Part shown: positions 16,914 through 26,279 of the stretch, piece by piece
Layout: each line of letters starts with the position of its first letter
How positions within the stretch are numbered: position 1 is the stretch's first letter
NCBI GenBank assembly: GCA_028702675.1
Contig: JAQVOJ010000016.1
Span: forward strand, 1 to 40,035
From: Bacteroidales bacterium
GTDB taxonomy: Bacteria; Bacteroidota; Bacteroidia; Bacteroidales; ML635J-15
Direction of reading: 5' to 3'
DNA length: 40,035 nucleotides
Notes under the pieces: generated by a model
The model's database searches: none
What the model saw: the letters and a program-made list of their open reading frames with translations, nothing else
Told to the model about the DNA's origin: nothing
Made by a program: the position numbers and the translations under genes

Positions 16914-17813
16914 ATGAACTGGAATAAACTTATAGAGGATTTTGAAAACTATTTAAGACTTGAAAAGTCTTTGTCGGAGAATTCTATAAAAGCGTATGTT
17001 ACAGATATACATAAGCTTGAACAGTATTGCAGTTTATTTGAAAAAGATATACTTCCACTAAATGTTAGTATAGAAAACATTAAGTCGTTTATTCAATGGA
17101 TTAATGAAATTGGTCTTTGTACAAGAAGTCAGGCAAGAATAATTTCAGCAATTAAAGCATTTTATTGTTATATAGAAATTGAAGGATTAATTGAAACTAA
17201 CCCTGCAAACTTAATAGAATCGCCAAAACTAGGAAAATACTTACCTACAGTGCTTACAATCGAAGAGATTGACAAAATTATTGATACAATTGATTTAAGT
17301 AAACCTTTAGGTCATAGGAATAAAGCAATTATTGAAGTGCTTTATAGTTGCGGATTAAGGGTTTCGGAACTTATTAATCTTAGAATTTCAAATTTATATT
17401 TAAATGAAAATTTTATAAAAGTTACTGGCAAAGGCAATAAAGAACGACTTATTCCAATTGGAGGTAAAGCAATTAAAGAAATAGGTTTTTATTACGATTC
17501 ATTTCGTAAACATATTAAACCCGCTACCGGACATACTGATTTTTTGTTTCTTAACGCAAGAGGTAAACAACTAACCAGAGTAATGATTTTTACTATCATC
17601 AAAGGTCTTACAGAGAAATCAGGAATAAACAAAAATGTAAGTCCGCATACTTTTCGTCATTCATTTGCCACTCATTTAATTGAAGGAGGCGCAGATTTAA
17701 GAGCTGTACAGGAAATGCTTGGACATGAATCCATTATAACGACTGAAATTTACACTCATCTTAACAGAGAATACTTGCGAGAAACAATAATTCAACATCA
17801 TCCTCGCTCATAA
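16914..17813 (+). CDS. xerD: XerC/XerD-type site-specific tyrosine recombinase
   Basis: A 299-residue tyrosine recombinase of normal Xer length. The N-terminal SAM-like DNA-binding domain (about 1-105) contains LIEDFENYLRLEKSLSENSI. The catalytic domain has all six catalytic residues: R149 in CGLRVSEL, K173 in TGKGNKER, H245 and R248 in HTFRHSFATHL, H271 in LGHES, and Y280 in EIYTH. These enzymes resolve chromosome dimers at dif. Its isolated position beside housekeeping aroQ, with no flanking repeats, integrase-type N-terminal domain or cassette, fits a host Xer rather than a phage integrase. XerC versus XerD cannot be separated firmly. It converges on the large T9SS gene with 15 bases between the stops. 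Confidence 0.88.
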   Translation: MNWNKLIEDFENYLRLEKSLSENSIKAYVTDIHKLEQYCSLFEKDILPLNVSIENIKSFIQWINEIGLCTRSQARIISAIKAFYCYIEIEGLIETNPANLIESPKLGKYLPTVLTIEEIDKIIDTIDLSKPLGHRNKAIIEVLYSCGLRVSELINLRISNLYLNENFIKVTGKGNKERLIPIGGKAIKEIGFYYDSFRKHIKPATGHTDFLFLNARGKQLTRVMIFTIIKGLTEKSGINKNVSPHTFRHSFATHLIEGGADLRAVQEMLGHESIITTEIYTHLNREYLRETIIQHHPRS

Positions 17814-17828
17814 TTATTTGCTTAACAA

Positions 17829-20800
17829 TTACCTTATTAGTCTCACTTTACCGCTAATTTTGTGTCCGATGCCACCAATTTCTTTATATTGTAATTGCCA
17901 ATAATATAATCCTGATGGCATATAGTCATCTCCTTTCATTCGAGAACCACGTGTTCCGTCCCAAGAATCGGAGGAGCAAGAATTACACTTTACATCAGTA
18001 TCATAATGGTCGGTTTCGAATACTTGATTTCCCCAGCGGTCGAATATTTTTAAATCAAATTCGTATGGGTCTATTCCCTGTCCACATATACGAAAACAAT
18101 CATTCACCCCATCGCCATTGGGTGAAAATGCATCAGGGGCATAAATTGTATATTCACCTTCGATCATTACCGTACGATATGCAGAACCGGTACAGCCATG
18201 TTCATTTTCTGCTATCAAAACTACTTCATATTCACCTGTAGCATTATACATATGCATTGGTCTAGTTACATTAATTGATGAATCTCCATCACCGTAATAC
18301 CAGAATAAAAACATAGAATTATCAGTAGTACTTTCAAATGCAATTAATGGATCAACTATTGAGGCAATCTCAGGTTTAACTGTAAAGTTAACAGTAGGCT
18401 TTGGATATATCTCTATCATTTCAGATACAGAGTAGCTCGCAGAACACCCATGACTATCAGTAACAGTTAAACTAACTGTATATTTACCGGAATCTCGATA
18501 CATATGTATGGGATTTTGAATATTTGCAAATCTTCCGTCTCCAAAATTCCATTTATATTCTGCATCTGAGACAGGTGTTAAGTCGGTAAATGCAATACTT
18601 GTATTTGGGCAGCCGTTTAGAATATCGCTTGTAAATGATACTTCCGGCAATGGGATTACATTTATTGTAATAGAACCGGATACCGAAGGAGTACCGCAAT
18701 TATCTTCAAGTGAAAGATTATAGGTAGTTGTTTCAATCGGATTTACCGTAAAAGGTGAGGGAACAATTTGTCCAAATTGATTTCTAATTATATACTGTCC
18801 ACTGCCGCCTGTGGCAAGCAATTCAATTTGAGCTGATTCTCCTTGACATATCGATGGTGTATTTGTAATAATGCCTTCTATTCTTAATGAATCTCTTACA
18901 ATTACATCCATATAACTTGAGGCAGTGCAAGCATTATCGTCGGTTACTGTAACAGTATAACGAGTTGTTTCAAGCGGACTAACCATTGCCATATGCTGAT
19001 TATACTCTGATCCATCTGTACCTTGCCAATAATAAGTAGCATATCCTGTACCTCCTGAGTGTTGGGCTCCAATTGTAGTTTGCCCGTCTATACAAATCGT
19101 TTTATCGTTGTGAGTTTGTACATACAATGGCTGTGGAGAACCTATAGTTGCTGAGGCTTCTACTCTACAATTATGTGCATCTGTAACCGTAACAGTATAT
19201 GTTCCGGGAGTAGCATTTATATCTGGTGTGCTTGATAAATTAGACCATTGATAAGTATAAGGTAGAGTACCGCCTGCCACTAGTATATTAGCGCTACCAT
19301 CATCAGAATAACTACAAGTTGCATCCTGAGATTCAACAATATATGTTAATTCATCAGGCTGGGTTATGGTAAAATATGTACTTATTTGACAACCAATTGC
19401 ATCTGTAACAGTAAGAGTATAAACTCCTGCACAAAGGTTATTATTAATATTAGTGTTTGAACTCCATGAATATGAATAAGGCGGAATACCCCCTTCGATA
19501 GTAACTTCGGCACGCCCATCACAAGCATCGTAACAAGAAACGTGTTCTATGTCTAAAGTATAACTCATTTCGGGGCTTACGATAAATTCTATGGATTCGG
19601 TGTTAGAAACACAGCCATGTTCATCAACAACATATACTGAAAGAGTTGTATCTTCGTGAGGAGTAATACTAAACGATGATGGTCCTTGATTAAAACCGCT
19701 GCCACCATCCCAATAATATGTATAAGGAGCAGTACCTCCAGCTTGTTGTGCTGCCACATTTATTGTTTGATGTTCGCAAATAGACATACCGGGAGCAACA
19801 ACTACTTGCAATAAGTCAGGTTCTTGAATATTAAACTGTTCGAACAAATGACAACCGTGATCATCATAAATGCTAACTTGATAAATTCCTGCTGACATAT
19901 CAGGATAATGATTACCATTAAAGCCATCGCTCCAAATATACTGATATGGCGGTGTTCCACCATCAGCAGTAACAGTTGCCCAACCGGAGTTGTCGTTGTA
20001 GCAATCTAAGTTATGATAAACAGTATCAAAAGTCATTAACGGTGGTTGTTCTATAGTAAATTGTATTTGGTCAATTGCACAACCATTTGCGTCACTAATA
20101 TAAACTCCATAATCTCCTACGCATAAATTATTTAACACATTAGTACTACTTCCCCAATGATAAGTATAAGGAGGCGTACCACCCGTTACATTTATTTCGG
20201 CACTTCCATTACAAGATTGATAACACGGATCATCTTCGTAATTAAAAACATATTCAATTGGTGGAGGATAATAAATTATAATTGTAGTATCAACTGTTAC
20301 ACCCAGTTCAGTAATCGTTAAAGTAACCTCTTGGTTTCCTGGCACTTCCCAGTAAACTTCGTATGGGCCCCAATGAGTCCCGCTTACAATGATACCATCA
20401 CCAAAATCCCATTCGTAAGTCCCCCACTCATAACCATTTCCGGTATATGTAATTGGAATAGTATCGCTAAAACAATCAATTGGTGGATGGTAAATACTTG
20501 TAGTAGGGACATGATAAAAAGATATAGTGATAGTATCTGTCCCTGTACAATTTGGGGGCAAATTGGTTTCTGTCCACACAAAGGTATAATCTCCAAAAGC
20601 ATCAACATTTACGGTAGTTTGAGGTGAATCAGGGCTTACAATTTCGGCGGTACCATCTCCTCCGATAAAAGTCCAAAAACCTGTATTTCCTGCCGGCATA
20701 TTTGAATTTAATGGAGCCGACAATCCTATTTGTTCAAAGTCGGGACCTAAATCCGGTTCAGGCGGATAAACAACTTCGAGGGTTGTAGAAACAACAAATT

Positions 20801-22532
20801 CATCACATGGGTACGATACCGTAACTTCATAAGTTGTTGTAACATCAGGACCAACAGTTAACTCATCTACATTGCTGTCTGTTGTACTCCACACGTAAGA
20901 GAACTCGCTAGGATCACCGTCAGTAATAAAACTAATATTGAGTGTAGCTTCGTCACCAACACATATTGGTCCACTATTAGTTAATTCGGCTTCAATTTCA
21001 AACTCATCAACGATATAAACCGTATCTACTGCCGATGAACCGGCTGAGCATGGGCAACCATTTACGAATGAGAATATTATGGATTCTGCTCCTTCGGTAA
21101 TACCATCAGCAACTGCTTCAATAACTACAGTATCAGATTCTTGTCCTGCAGGGATAATGAAATTTTGTGGTATCTCAGTATAATCCACACCATTGGATGC
21201 GGTACCGGTTATAATTAACTCTACAGGAACATCTTCATTTATATCTGTATCGGGGGTGCGTGTAAAAATAAGAAAAACCTCACAACCTTCGTAAAACTCT
21301 AATGCACTCGCATTTGCACTTACAGCTTGCATTGTATAGCTTTCACCGGAAGTAAAACTCCCTGCTTTTAAAAACACGGCTGAGTCGTAGTTAGGGTCGC
21401 CACAGTCACCAACAGCAAGTTTAATGTGATATTCCTCACACATTACCACATCTGCAGTTGCAGTAAGAGTAACAGTATATCCATCGTATTCAATATTAGC
21501 ACCACCGGTGTTATCTACATAGTATTGACTATTAGTTGAAATATTTACATTATCAATGGTAACAGGCATACTTGTACCAGGAATTAGGGCAATATTGGTG
21601 TAATTATAATCCGTTCCATTTGGGTTAGTTCCTGTTAAGAAAAAACCAAAAACATCATTATAGAAGGAGTTTACAAATTCGGGATACTCCTCGGAACCAA
21701 AAACATATTCGAATTGTAAAACATCCGAAGCAGGTACAAAATCAAACTCCAATACCGTTGCATCGTTTATAGTATAGCCTGGAACTAATGCCTGTAAATG
21801 TGGGTCGCTACCACTACTAGTATTTGTACCTGTACTTCCATAGGTATTTGGACCAGGGGCATCTGCCACATCTCCTGTACTTAATACTATACCTGTGGCA
21901 AAGTCTAAACCAGGAAGTCCCTGATTAAAATAACCAATACTTTGATTACTACCGTTGTATGTAACATTATAAGCCTCTAAACAACCCGTTACCAATGTAT
22001 CTTCAACTAATTGCTGGGGGGTAAACATATCAGGGAAAACTGCTAATTTTACTTCAGGTTCTAATGACTCTATTTCGTAAACACAAATATCAACACTTGC
22101 TATGTTAGGTGTTATTATCCATAGTTGAACTATTATGTCAATTAAGGCTAAATCCTGATTTTCTGCAATAGTAATAAAACCATCTTCTGAACTAAATACA
22201 TCACATTTTAATTCCTCTAAAGTACCTTGATTGTAATAATATGTTGCTAATCCAAATTCAACTTGTTCGCTAAATTCGACTGAAAGTTTTGCATTTCCTG
22301 ATGCAGGTATTTGAAACTGAAAATAGTAATTATTATCAACATAATTTCTATTGCAAATTGGTATGCCAATCTCTGAACTTACTCCATTTTCTAAGTGCCA
22401 TTCTGTAAAGTTACATTCTGTATCTACATTAATAATATTTGGCGTATTGTAATCTTGGCTTAAAATATTTTGAGAATAGAGAAAACTACCACTAAAAATA
22501 ATAAGTGCTAAAAGAGAAAATATTTTGTGCAT
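17829..22532 (-). CDS. Giant T9SS type B surface protein with SprB repeats and PKD domains
   Basis: A 1567-residue exported protein. Order: signal peptide (1-20); a choice-of-anchor-L-like domain (about 160-410, with SNQSIGYFNQGLPGLDFATG and FEYVFGSEEYPEFVN); a Calx-beta-like domain (about 420-510); Ig-like segments (about 520-590, 912-985, 1140-1212, 1225-1295); a PKD domain around the DFGDG near 710; four SprB-type repeats (about 768-830, 841-903, 998-1060, 1072-1133), each starting with a Cys-rich segment and a GGTPPY-like motif; two further PKD domains (about 1296-1458); and a gliding-motility C-terminal domain (1462-1567: PDAFSPNGDGVND, KIFDRWGNQVFET, WDGT). That last domain is the type B T9SS signal, which predicts surface export. 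SprB repeats occur in gliding adhesins, so an adhesion role is inferred. No enzyme domain is seen. A 14-base palindrome lies 23 bases upstream. Confidence 0.92.
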   Translation of the reverse strand: MHKIFSLLALIIFSGSFLYSQNILSQDYNTPNIINVDTECNFTEWHLENGVSSEIGIPICNRNYVDNNYYFQFQIPASGNAKLSVEFSEQVEFGLATYYYNQGTLEELKCDVFSSEDGFITIAENQDLALIDIIVQLWIITPNIASVDICVYEIESLEPEVKLAVFPDMFTPQQLVEDTLVTGCLEAYNVTYNGSNQSIGYFNQGLPGLDFATGIVLSTGDVADAPGPNTYGSTGTNTSSGSDPHLQALVPGYTINDATVLEFDFVPASDVLQFEYVFGSEEYPEFVNSFYNDVFGFFLTGTNPNGTDYNYTNIALIPGTSMPVTIDNVNISTNSQYYVDNTGGANIEYDGYTVTLTATADVVMCEEYHIKLAVGDCGDPNYDSAVFLKAGSFTSGESYTMQAVSANASALEFYEGCEVFLIFTRTPDTDINEDVPVELIITGTASNGVDYTEIPQNFIIPAGQESDTVVIEAVADGITEGAESIIFSFVNGCPCSAGSSAVDTVYIVDEFEIEAELTNSGPICVGDEATLNISFITDGDPSEFSYVWSTTDSNVDELTVGPDVTTTYEVTVSYPCDEFVVSTTLEVVYPPEPDLGPDFEQIGLSAPLNSNMPAGNTGFWTFIGGDGTAEIVSPDSPQTTVNVDAFGDYTFVWTETNLPPNCTGTDTITISFYHVPTTSIYHPPIDCFSDTIPITYTGNGYEWGTYEWDFGDGIIVSGTHWGPYEVYWEVPGNQEVTLTITELGVTVDTTIIIYYPPPIEYVFNYEDDPCYQSCNGSAEINVTGGTPPYTYHWGSSTNVLNNLCVGDYGVYISDANGCAIDQIQFTIEQPPLMTFDTVYHNLDCYNDNSGWATVTADGGTPPYQYIWSDGFNGNHYPDMSAGIYQVSIYDDHGCHLFEQFNIQEPDLLQVVVAPGMSICEHQTINVAAQQAGGTAPYTYYWDGGSGFNQGPSSFSITPHEDTTLSVYVVDEHGCVSNTESIEFIVSPEMSYTLDIEHVSCYDACDGRAEVTIEGGIPPYSYSWSSNTNINNNLCAGVYTLTVTDAIGCQISTYFTITQPDELTYIVESQDATCSYSDDGSANILVAGGTLPYTYQWSNLSSTPDINATPGTYTVTVTDAHNCRVEASATIGSPQPLYVQTHNDKTICIDGQTTIGAQHSGGTGYATYYWQGTDGSEYNQHMAMVSPLETTRYTVTVTDDNACTASSYMDVIVRDSLRIEGIITNTPSICQGESAQIELLATGGSGQYIIRNQFGQIVPSPFTVNPIETTTYNLSLEDNCGTPSVSGSITINVIPLPEVSFTSDILNGCPNTSIAFTDLTPVSDAEYKWNFGDGRFANIQNPIHMYRDSGKYTVSLTVTDSHGCSASYSVSEMIEIYPKPTVNFTVKPEIASIVDPLIAFESTTDNSMFLFWYYGDGDSSINVTRPMHMYNATGEYEVVLIAENEHGCTGSAYRTVMIEGEYTIYAPDAFSPNGDGVNDCFRICGQGIDPYEFDLKIFDRWGNQVFETDHYDTDVKCNSCSSDSWDGTRGSRMKGDDYMPSGLYYWQLQYKEIGGIGHKISGKVRLIR

Positions 22533-22554
22533 AATAATTTAGTTTAGTTCAATG

Positions 22555-22568
22555 TTATGACGTCATAA
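22555..22568. promoter_or_regulatory. Perfect 14-base palindrome upstream of the surface protein
   Basis: TTATGACGTCATAA is a perfect palindrome, centred about 29 bases before the start codon of the giant surface protein and in the gap after the GH13 gene stop. Its position is suited to an operator. No T-run follows, so a terminator is unlikely. Confidence 0.35.
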
Positions 22569-22645
22569 TAATAGTTCAGTTGCTTTTTAATTCTATTAAA
22601 TTCGATTAGCCTGCAAAATAATAAAAATTATCAAAACTTACATTA

Positions 22646-24325
22646 TTAAACAAACAATAACCACTTATAATTATTTGCAGCAATATTCAAAGACATAATA
22701 TTTTCATATAATTCGTTACTAAACAAACACTTTAGGTTTTTTAGACTATTAAAATTTAATATTTTTGATGTATCCGTCAAATTATTTACAATTAATACTT
22801 TATTCTTTTTGTTAGTTCTTGTGTAAACTAAAAGCCCTGTCTCTGCCTCAATCCACTCAATATTAGCTTTGCCAAACAATTTTAAATTATTACGAATCTC
22901 TAGCATTTTTTTAATACCAAAAAACACTTCATTTTCGATACCGGATGATTTACTAATTTGTTTATTCACATACTCCCAATCAACCCTTCCTCTTACTAAA
23001 AATCTTGTATCATCGTGTCCGGTATGCTTAATCATATTTTTATAGTATTCTATGTCATTTCTTTTAGCAAATTCGTCACCATAATAAATAACCGGTGTAC
23101 CGGGTAAAGTAAACATAATACTATAAGCCAAAAGTATTTTTTTCGGATCGTTAAGCATCAATTCAGATAACCTGGCAGATATACCTTCCCCTTCTCTAAA
23201 GTCCCACTCAGGATTATGGCAATAAGAACTATGAATAAACGACCTGTCTTTTTCAGACACATAAACCAACTCCAAACTTAATTCGTCGTGGCATCGCAGA
23301 AAAGTAAACCACTGACAAGCATCAGGGATTTTAGGAGTAATTTCTTCTGACAGAACATATTTTATTGGTTCGCCGGATTGTAAAGCTAGAGTTTTAAAAA
23401 TTTGCGGCATAAGTGGGAAATGATAACCTGCATGACATTCATCACCATCTCCCATATACTTTACAACTTCTTTTGGTCTCTGACAGGCTTCAGCTAACAA
23501 TAAAGTTCCGGGCTTGAGGTAATCAATTACTGCTCGAAAAAATTTAACCACAATATGTGTTTTTGGCAAATTTTCGCAATCGGTACCCTCCTCTTTCCAC
23601 AAATACGGTATAGCATCTGCTCTAAAGCCATCAACACCTTGTTGTATCCAATATATAAAGTTTTTACTCATTTCAAGTAAGACTTCAGGATTTTTGTAAT
23701 TCAAATCGGGTTGAAATTCAAAAAATCGATGAAAATAATAATGATTGTCCAATTTTTCCCAATTACTGTTTAGCATTCCTTTAAATATTATTCTGGCATC
23801 GCTATATTTTTTATCATCATCGCTCCAAATATAGTAATCCCTATATTTACTATCAGGACTTTTTATAGCTTCTTGAAACCAATTATGCTGATTTGAGGTA
23901 TGATTAATTGCAATATCAAATATTATTTTTAAACCCTGTGTGTGTGCTTCATTAAGGAAGTCCTGAAACTTGTTTTCTCGTTCAGATTCAGAATATTTTT
24001 TGCAAAATAGTTCTGACCTTATTTTTCGATAGTCTGAAATATCGAATCCTGCGTCACGCATTGGAGATTCAAGAACTGGCAACAACCATATACAGTTAAC
24101 TCCCAAGTCTTTTAAATATAGCAATTTTTCTTGCAAACCCTCAAAGTTCTTATTAAATAAATCAACATAAAGTGAATACACAACAGCATTGCTATACCAC
24201 TCTTTGTCGCTAAAACTTGATTTAATATTTGATTTTGATTCATCAAGATACTTAAGAAAGTTTTCGAGCAATGAAATATTTTTATTACCGTACAAGATGT
24301 TCCAATATTCTCGTAATTTATTCAT
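22646..24325 (-). CDS. GH13 alpha-amylase family enzyme, trehalose-synthase-like
   Basis: A 559-residue cytoplasmic-looking protein without a signal peptide. The GH13 barrel is complete: region I DIAINHTS (D137, N141, H142), region II GVDGFRADA with nucleophile D237, region III LLLAEA with acid/base E279, and region IV CHDE (346-348) with D347. WSDD near 167 and HRFFEFQPDLN near 199 match the trehalose synthase / maltose-glucosyltransferase subgroup. A beta-sandwich C-terminal region follows. Likely substrates are alpha-glucans or maltose/trehalose; the exact reaction is uncertain. Region IV reads RCHDE where RNHDE is usual in this subgroup, so the active-site asparagine is cysteine. It diverges from a T9SS gene across 153 bases. 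Confidence 0.87.
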   Translation of the reverse strand: MNKLREYWNILYGNKNISLLENFLKYLDESKSNIKSSFSDKEWYSNAVVYSLYVDLFNKNFEGLQEKLLYLKDLGVNCIWLLPVLESPMRDAGFDISDYRKIRSELFCKKYSESERENKFQDFLNEAHTQGLKIIFDIAINHTSNQHNWFQEAIKSPDSKYRDYYIWSDDDKKYSDARIIFKGMLNSNWEKLDNHYYFHRFFEFQPDLNYKNPEVLLEMSKNFIYWIQQGVDGFRADAIPYLWKEEGTDCENLPKTHIVVKFFRAVIDYLKPGTLLLAEACQRPKEVVKYMGDGDECHAGYHFPLMPQIFKTLALQSGEPIKYVLSEEITPKIPDACQWFTFLRCHDELSLELVYVSEKDRSFIHSSYCHNPEWDFREGEGISARLSELMLNDPKKILLAYSIMFTLPGTPVIYYGDEFAKRNDIEYYKNMIKHTGHDDTRFLVRGRVDWEYVNKQISKSSGIENEVFFGIKKMLEIRNNLKLFGKANIEWIEAETGLLVYTRTNKKNKVLIVNNLTDTSKILNFNSLKNLKCLFSNELYENIMSLNIAANNYKWLLFV

Positions 24326-24404
24326 TATAAAATTTGTTTTTATATGTTCTTAGCTAATTCTACTTTTTAACTATTAAAACCATTTTAAGTTTTCTTTAAA
24401 CTTT

Positions 24405-24441
24405 TGTAAATGTAAATAAATAAAAAATCTGTACATTTACA
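24405..24441. promoter_or_regulatory. Inverted repeat in divergent intergenic region
   Basis: TGTAAATGT (24405-24413) and ACATTTACA (24433-24441) are a perfect 9-base inverted repeat separated by 19 bases. It lies between the GH13 gene (80 bases away, reading left) and the T9SS gene (38 bases away, reading right). It could be an operator for either gene. No clear -7/-33 pair is seen here. Confidence 0.3.
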
Positions 24442-24478
24442 TAATGAATATATTTTATTTTTAATAAAAAGGAATAAT

Positions 24479-25360
24479 ATGAACAAACTTATACTATTAA
24501 TAGCTTCTGTGTATTTTATATTTGCCCTTAGCATTCAAGCAATATCTCAAAATATTGGCACAGGTGCAAGCAATCTTGGATTTGAAACATGGATACCAAA
24601 TCAAATTCTTGGTGAGCAACTTGATGGCTGGGTTGTAATAAATGGCGAAAAAGACGGCGAGGATGTTTTAGAAGGAGATTATTCGCTATATCTTGAAACC
24701 GGCAACTATTTAGTATTAGGCTTACAACCCGGAATGGCTACAATTGGCAAATTCCAATCATTCAACGTATTACCTGGAGAACCTTATGGATTAGTACCAA
24801 ATTATGTGATAGGAAATGTAAAATATAATCTTTTGGAAAATGACACAGCCTTGTTTTCGGTACAATTAACACAATTTTATGAAGGAAATACCACTGTAAT
24901 TGCTAGTGCCGACACAATGTTTGCAGGTGCACAAGACAACTGGACTAATTTTGCATTACAGTTTCAATGGGACACTTGGGGAGTACCCGATAGTATTCAA
25001 ATTGCTATTACAAGTGGAGGCAACAGCGATTTAATTGGTTACCAAATTGGAACCCTTACAGCAGGGAGCTGGCTCAAAGCAGACAATTTTATGCTAACTA
25101 ATTCTGTTAATATTGATGATTTAAAAACGTCTAACAACAAAATTCTAATGTTTCCTAATCCGTGTAAAGATATTTTGCACATAAAAAATGCTGAAAATTC
25201 TTTAGTTAACATTTACAATTTGTTGGGGCAAAAATTACTAACCACAAAATTATATAATAATGAAATAATAAACATAAGTAAACTAAGTCCCGGAAACTAT
25301 ATTATAGAATTTACAAAAGGCAATTTTACAGAAGTTAAAAAGTTAAATATAATAAGATAA
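24479..25360 (+). CDS. T9SS type A sorted secreted protein
   Basis: A 293-residue protein with a signal peptide (about 1-24, ending in AISQ) and a C-terminal Por secretion tail from about residue 215. The tail shows MFPNPCKDILHIKN, VNIYNLLGQKLLTTKLYNN, and LSPGNYIIEFTKGNFTEVKK. The body begins with ASNLGFETW and carries repeated beta-rich motifs. This resembles the beta-sandwich, carbohydrate-binding-like modules common in such proteins, but I recognise no specific family. It should be secreted by the type IX system. An A-rich AAGGAATAAT precedes the ATG. elbB follows 12 bases later, so they may share a transcript despite unrelated roles. Confidence 0.85.
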   Translation: MNKLILLIASVYFIFALSIQAISQNIGTGASNLGFETWIPNQILGEQLDGWVVINGEKDGEDVLEGDYSLYLETGNYLVLGLQPGMATIGKFQSFNVLPGEPYGLVPNYVIGNVKYNLLENDTALFSVQLTQFYEGNTTVIASADTMFAGAQDNWTNFALQFQWDTWGVPDSIQIAITSGGNSDLIGYQIGTLTAGSWLKADNFMLTNSVNIDDLKTSNNKILMFPNPCKDILHIKNAENSLVNIYNLLGQKLLTTKLYNNEIINISKLSPGNYIIEFTKGNFTEVKKLNIIR

Positions 25361-25372
25361 AAACAATTTATT

Positions 25373-26023
25373 ATGAGAAAATTTGCAGTAATTCTTTCAG
25401 GGTGTGGTGTTTACGACGGCTCAGAAATTCATGAGGCTACTCTTGCTCTTTACGCATTATCTAAAAACGGTGTCGATTATGAGTGTTTTGCACCCGATAA
25501 AAATCAACATCATGTAATAAATCACCTCAATGGTAAAGAAATGAACGAAACAAGAAACGTATTAATTGAATCTGCTCGCATAGCTAGAGGTAAAATAAAA
25601 CCTTTAACAGAGTATAAAGCTAAAAATTTCGATGGAGTTTTATTCCCGGGTGGTTTTGGTGCAGCAAAAAACCTCAGTACTTATGCTTTTGATAGTACCA
25701 ATATGAAAGTTGACCCCGAAGTTGAAAGAGTAATTAAAGAAACTCATAGCGAAGGTAAAGTTATTGGAGCATTATGTATTGCCCCAACTTTAATAGCTAA
25801 AGTACTTGGAGCAAAAGTTACAATTGGAACCGATAACAACACGGCCAAGCATATTGAAAAACTTGGCGGCAAACACATAAATAAAGAAGCAATTGATGTT
25901 GCAATTGATGAAAAGAATAAAATTGTAACAAATCCTTGCTATATGAATGCAGCAAGTATTTTTCAAGTAGGACAAGGTGCCGAAGCAGCTGTAGAAGCCA
26001 TGATAGGCTTAACCAAAATATAA
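25373..26023 (+). CDS. elbB: ElbB-type DJ-1/PfpI family protein (glyoxalase-like)
   Basis: A 216-residue cytosolic protein of the DJ-1/PfpI superfamily, normal length. Diagnostic segments: SGCGVYDGSEIHEATLALYA at the N-terminus, FAPDKNQHHVINHLNG, LFPGGFGAAKNLS, and the nucleophile-elbow GALCIAPTLIAK with the catalytic cysteine near 135. TNPCYMNAASIFQVGQG closes the fold. ElbB members have been linked to isoprenoid metabolism and have weak glyoxalase activity; the physiological substrate is unresolved. It sits directly behind a T9SS gene with no functional link obvious. Confidence 0.93.
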   Translation: MRKFAVILSGCGVYDGSEIHEATLALYALSKNGVDYECFAPDKNQHHVINHLNGKEMNETRNVLIESARIARGKIKPLTEYKAKNFDGVLFPGGFGAAKNLSTYAFDSTNMKVDPEVERVIKETHSEGKVIGALCIAPTLIAKVLGAKVTIGTDNNTAKHIEKLGGKHINKEAIDVAIDEKNKIVTNPCYMNAASIFQVGQGAEAAVEAMIGLTKI

Positions 26024-26084
26024 ATTTGTAATCTGCATTTAAACAAAGTTATTTTAAGCCTGTTATTGTAAAAACATTCATAAA

Positions 26085-26279
26085 ATGAGATTTATTAAAA
26101 AACATTGGCCCATAATAGTTTTTACAATAACAGGGGCGATAGCAGGTTTTTTATATTGGAAATTTGTTGGTTGCACAACCGGTAGTTGCCCTATTAAATC
26201 TAAATGGTATTTAAGCACCCTGTATGGCGGGGCTTTGGGATTTCTAATTTCATCTCTATTTATAAAAAAGAAGGCTTAA
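26085..26279 (+). CDS. Small DUF6132-like membrane protein
   Basis: A 64-residue protein with two membrane segments and a short cysteine-containing loop (FVGCTTGSCPI) between them. The sequence IAGFLYWKFVGCTTGSCPI resembles the small Bacteroidota DUF6132 family, as I recall it. Function is not established. Its stop TAA overlaps the thioredoxin ATG by one base (TAATG), a clear coupling arrangement. The two loop cysteines and adjacent thioredoxin suggest a redox partnership, which is inference. Confidence 0.75.
   Translation: MRFIKKHWPIIVFTITGAIAGFLYWKFVGCTTGSCPIKSKWYLSTLYGGALGFLISSLFIKKKA

Noticed and set aside
16914-17813. Phage or mobile-element integrase
   Set aside because: Length, domain order and housekeeping surroundings fit a chromosomal Xer recombinase; no att-like repeats or cargo genes were seen.
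19260-20210. Possible DNA tandem repeats
   Set aside because: They are diverged SprB and Ig protein repeats within one gene, not exact DNA repeats or a CRISPR array.
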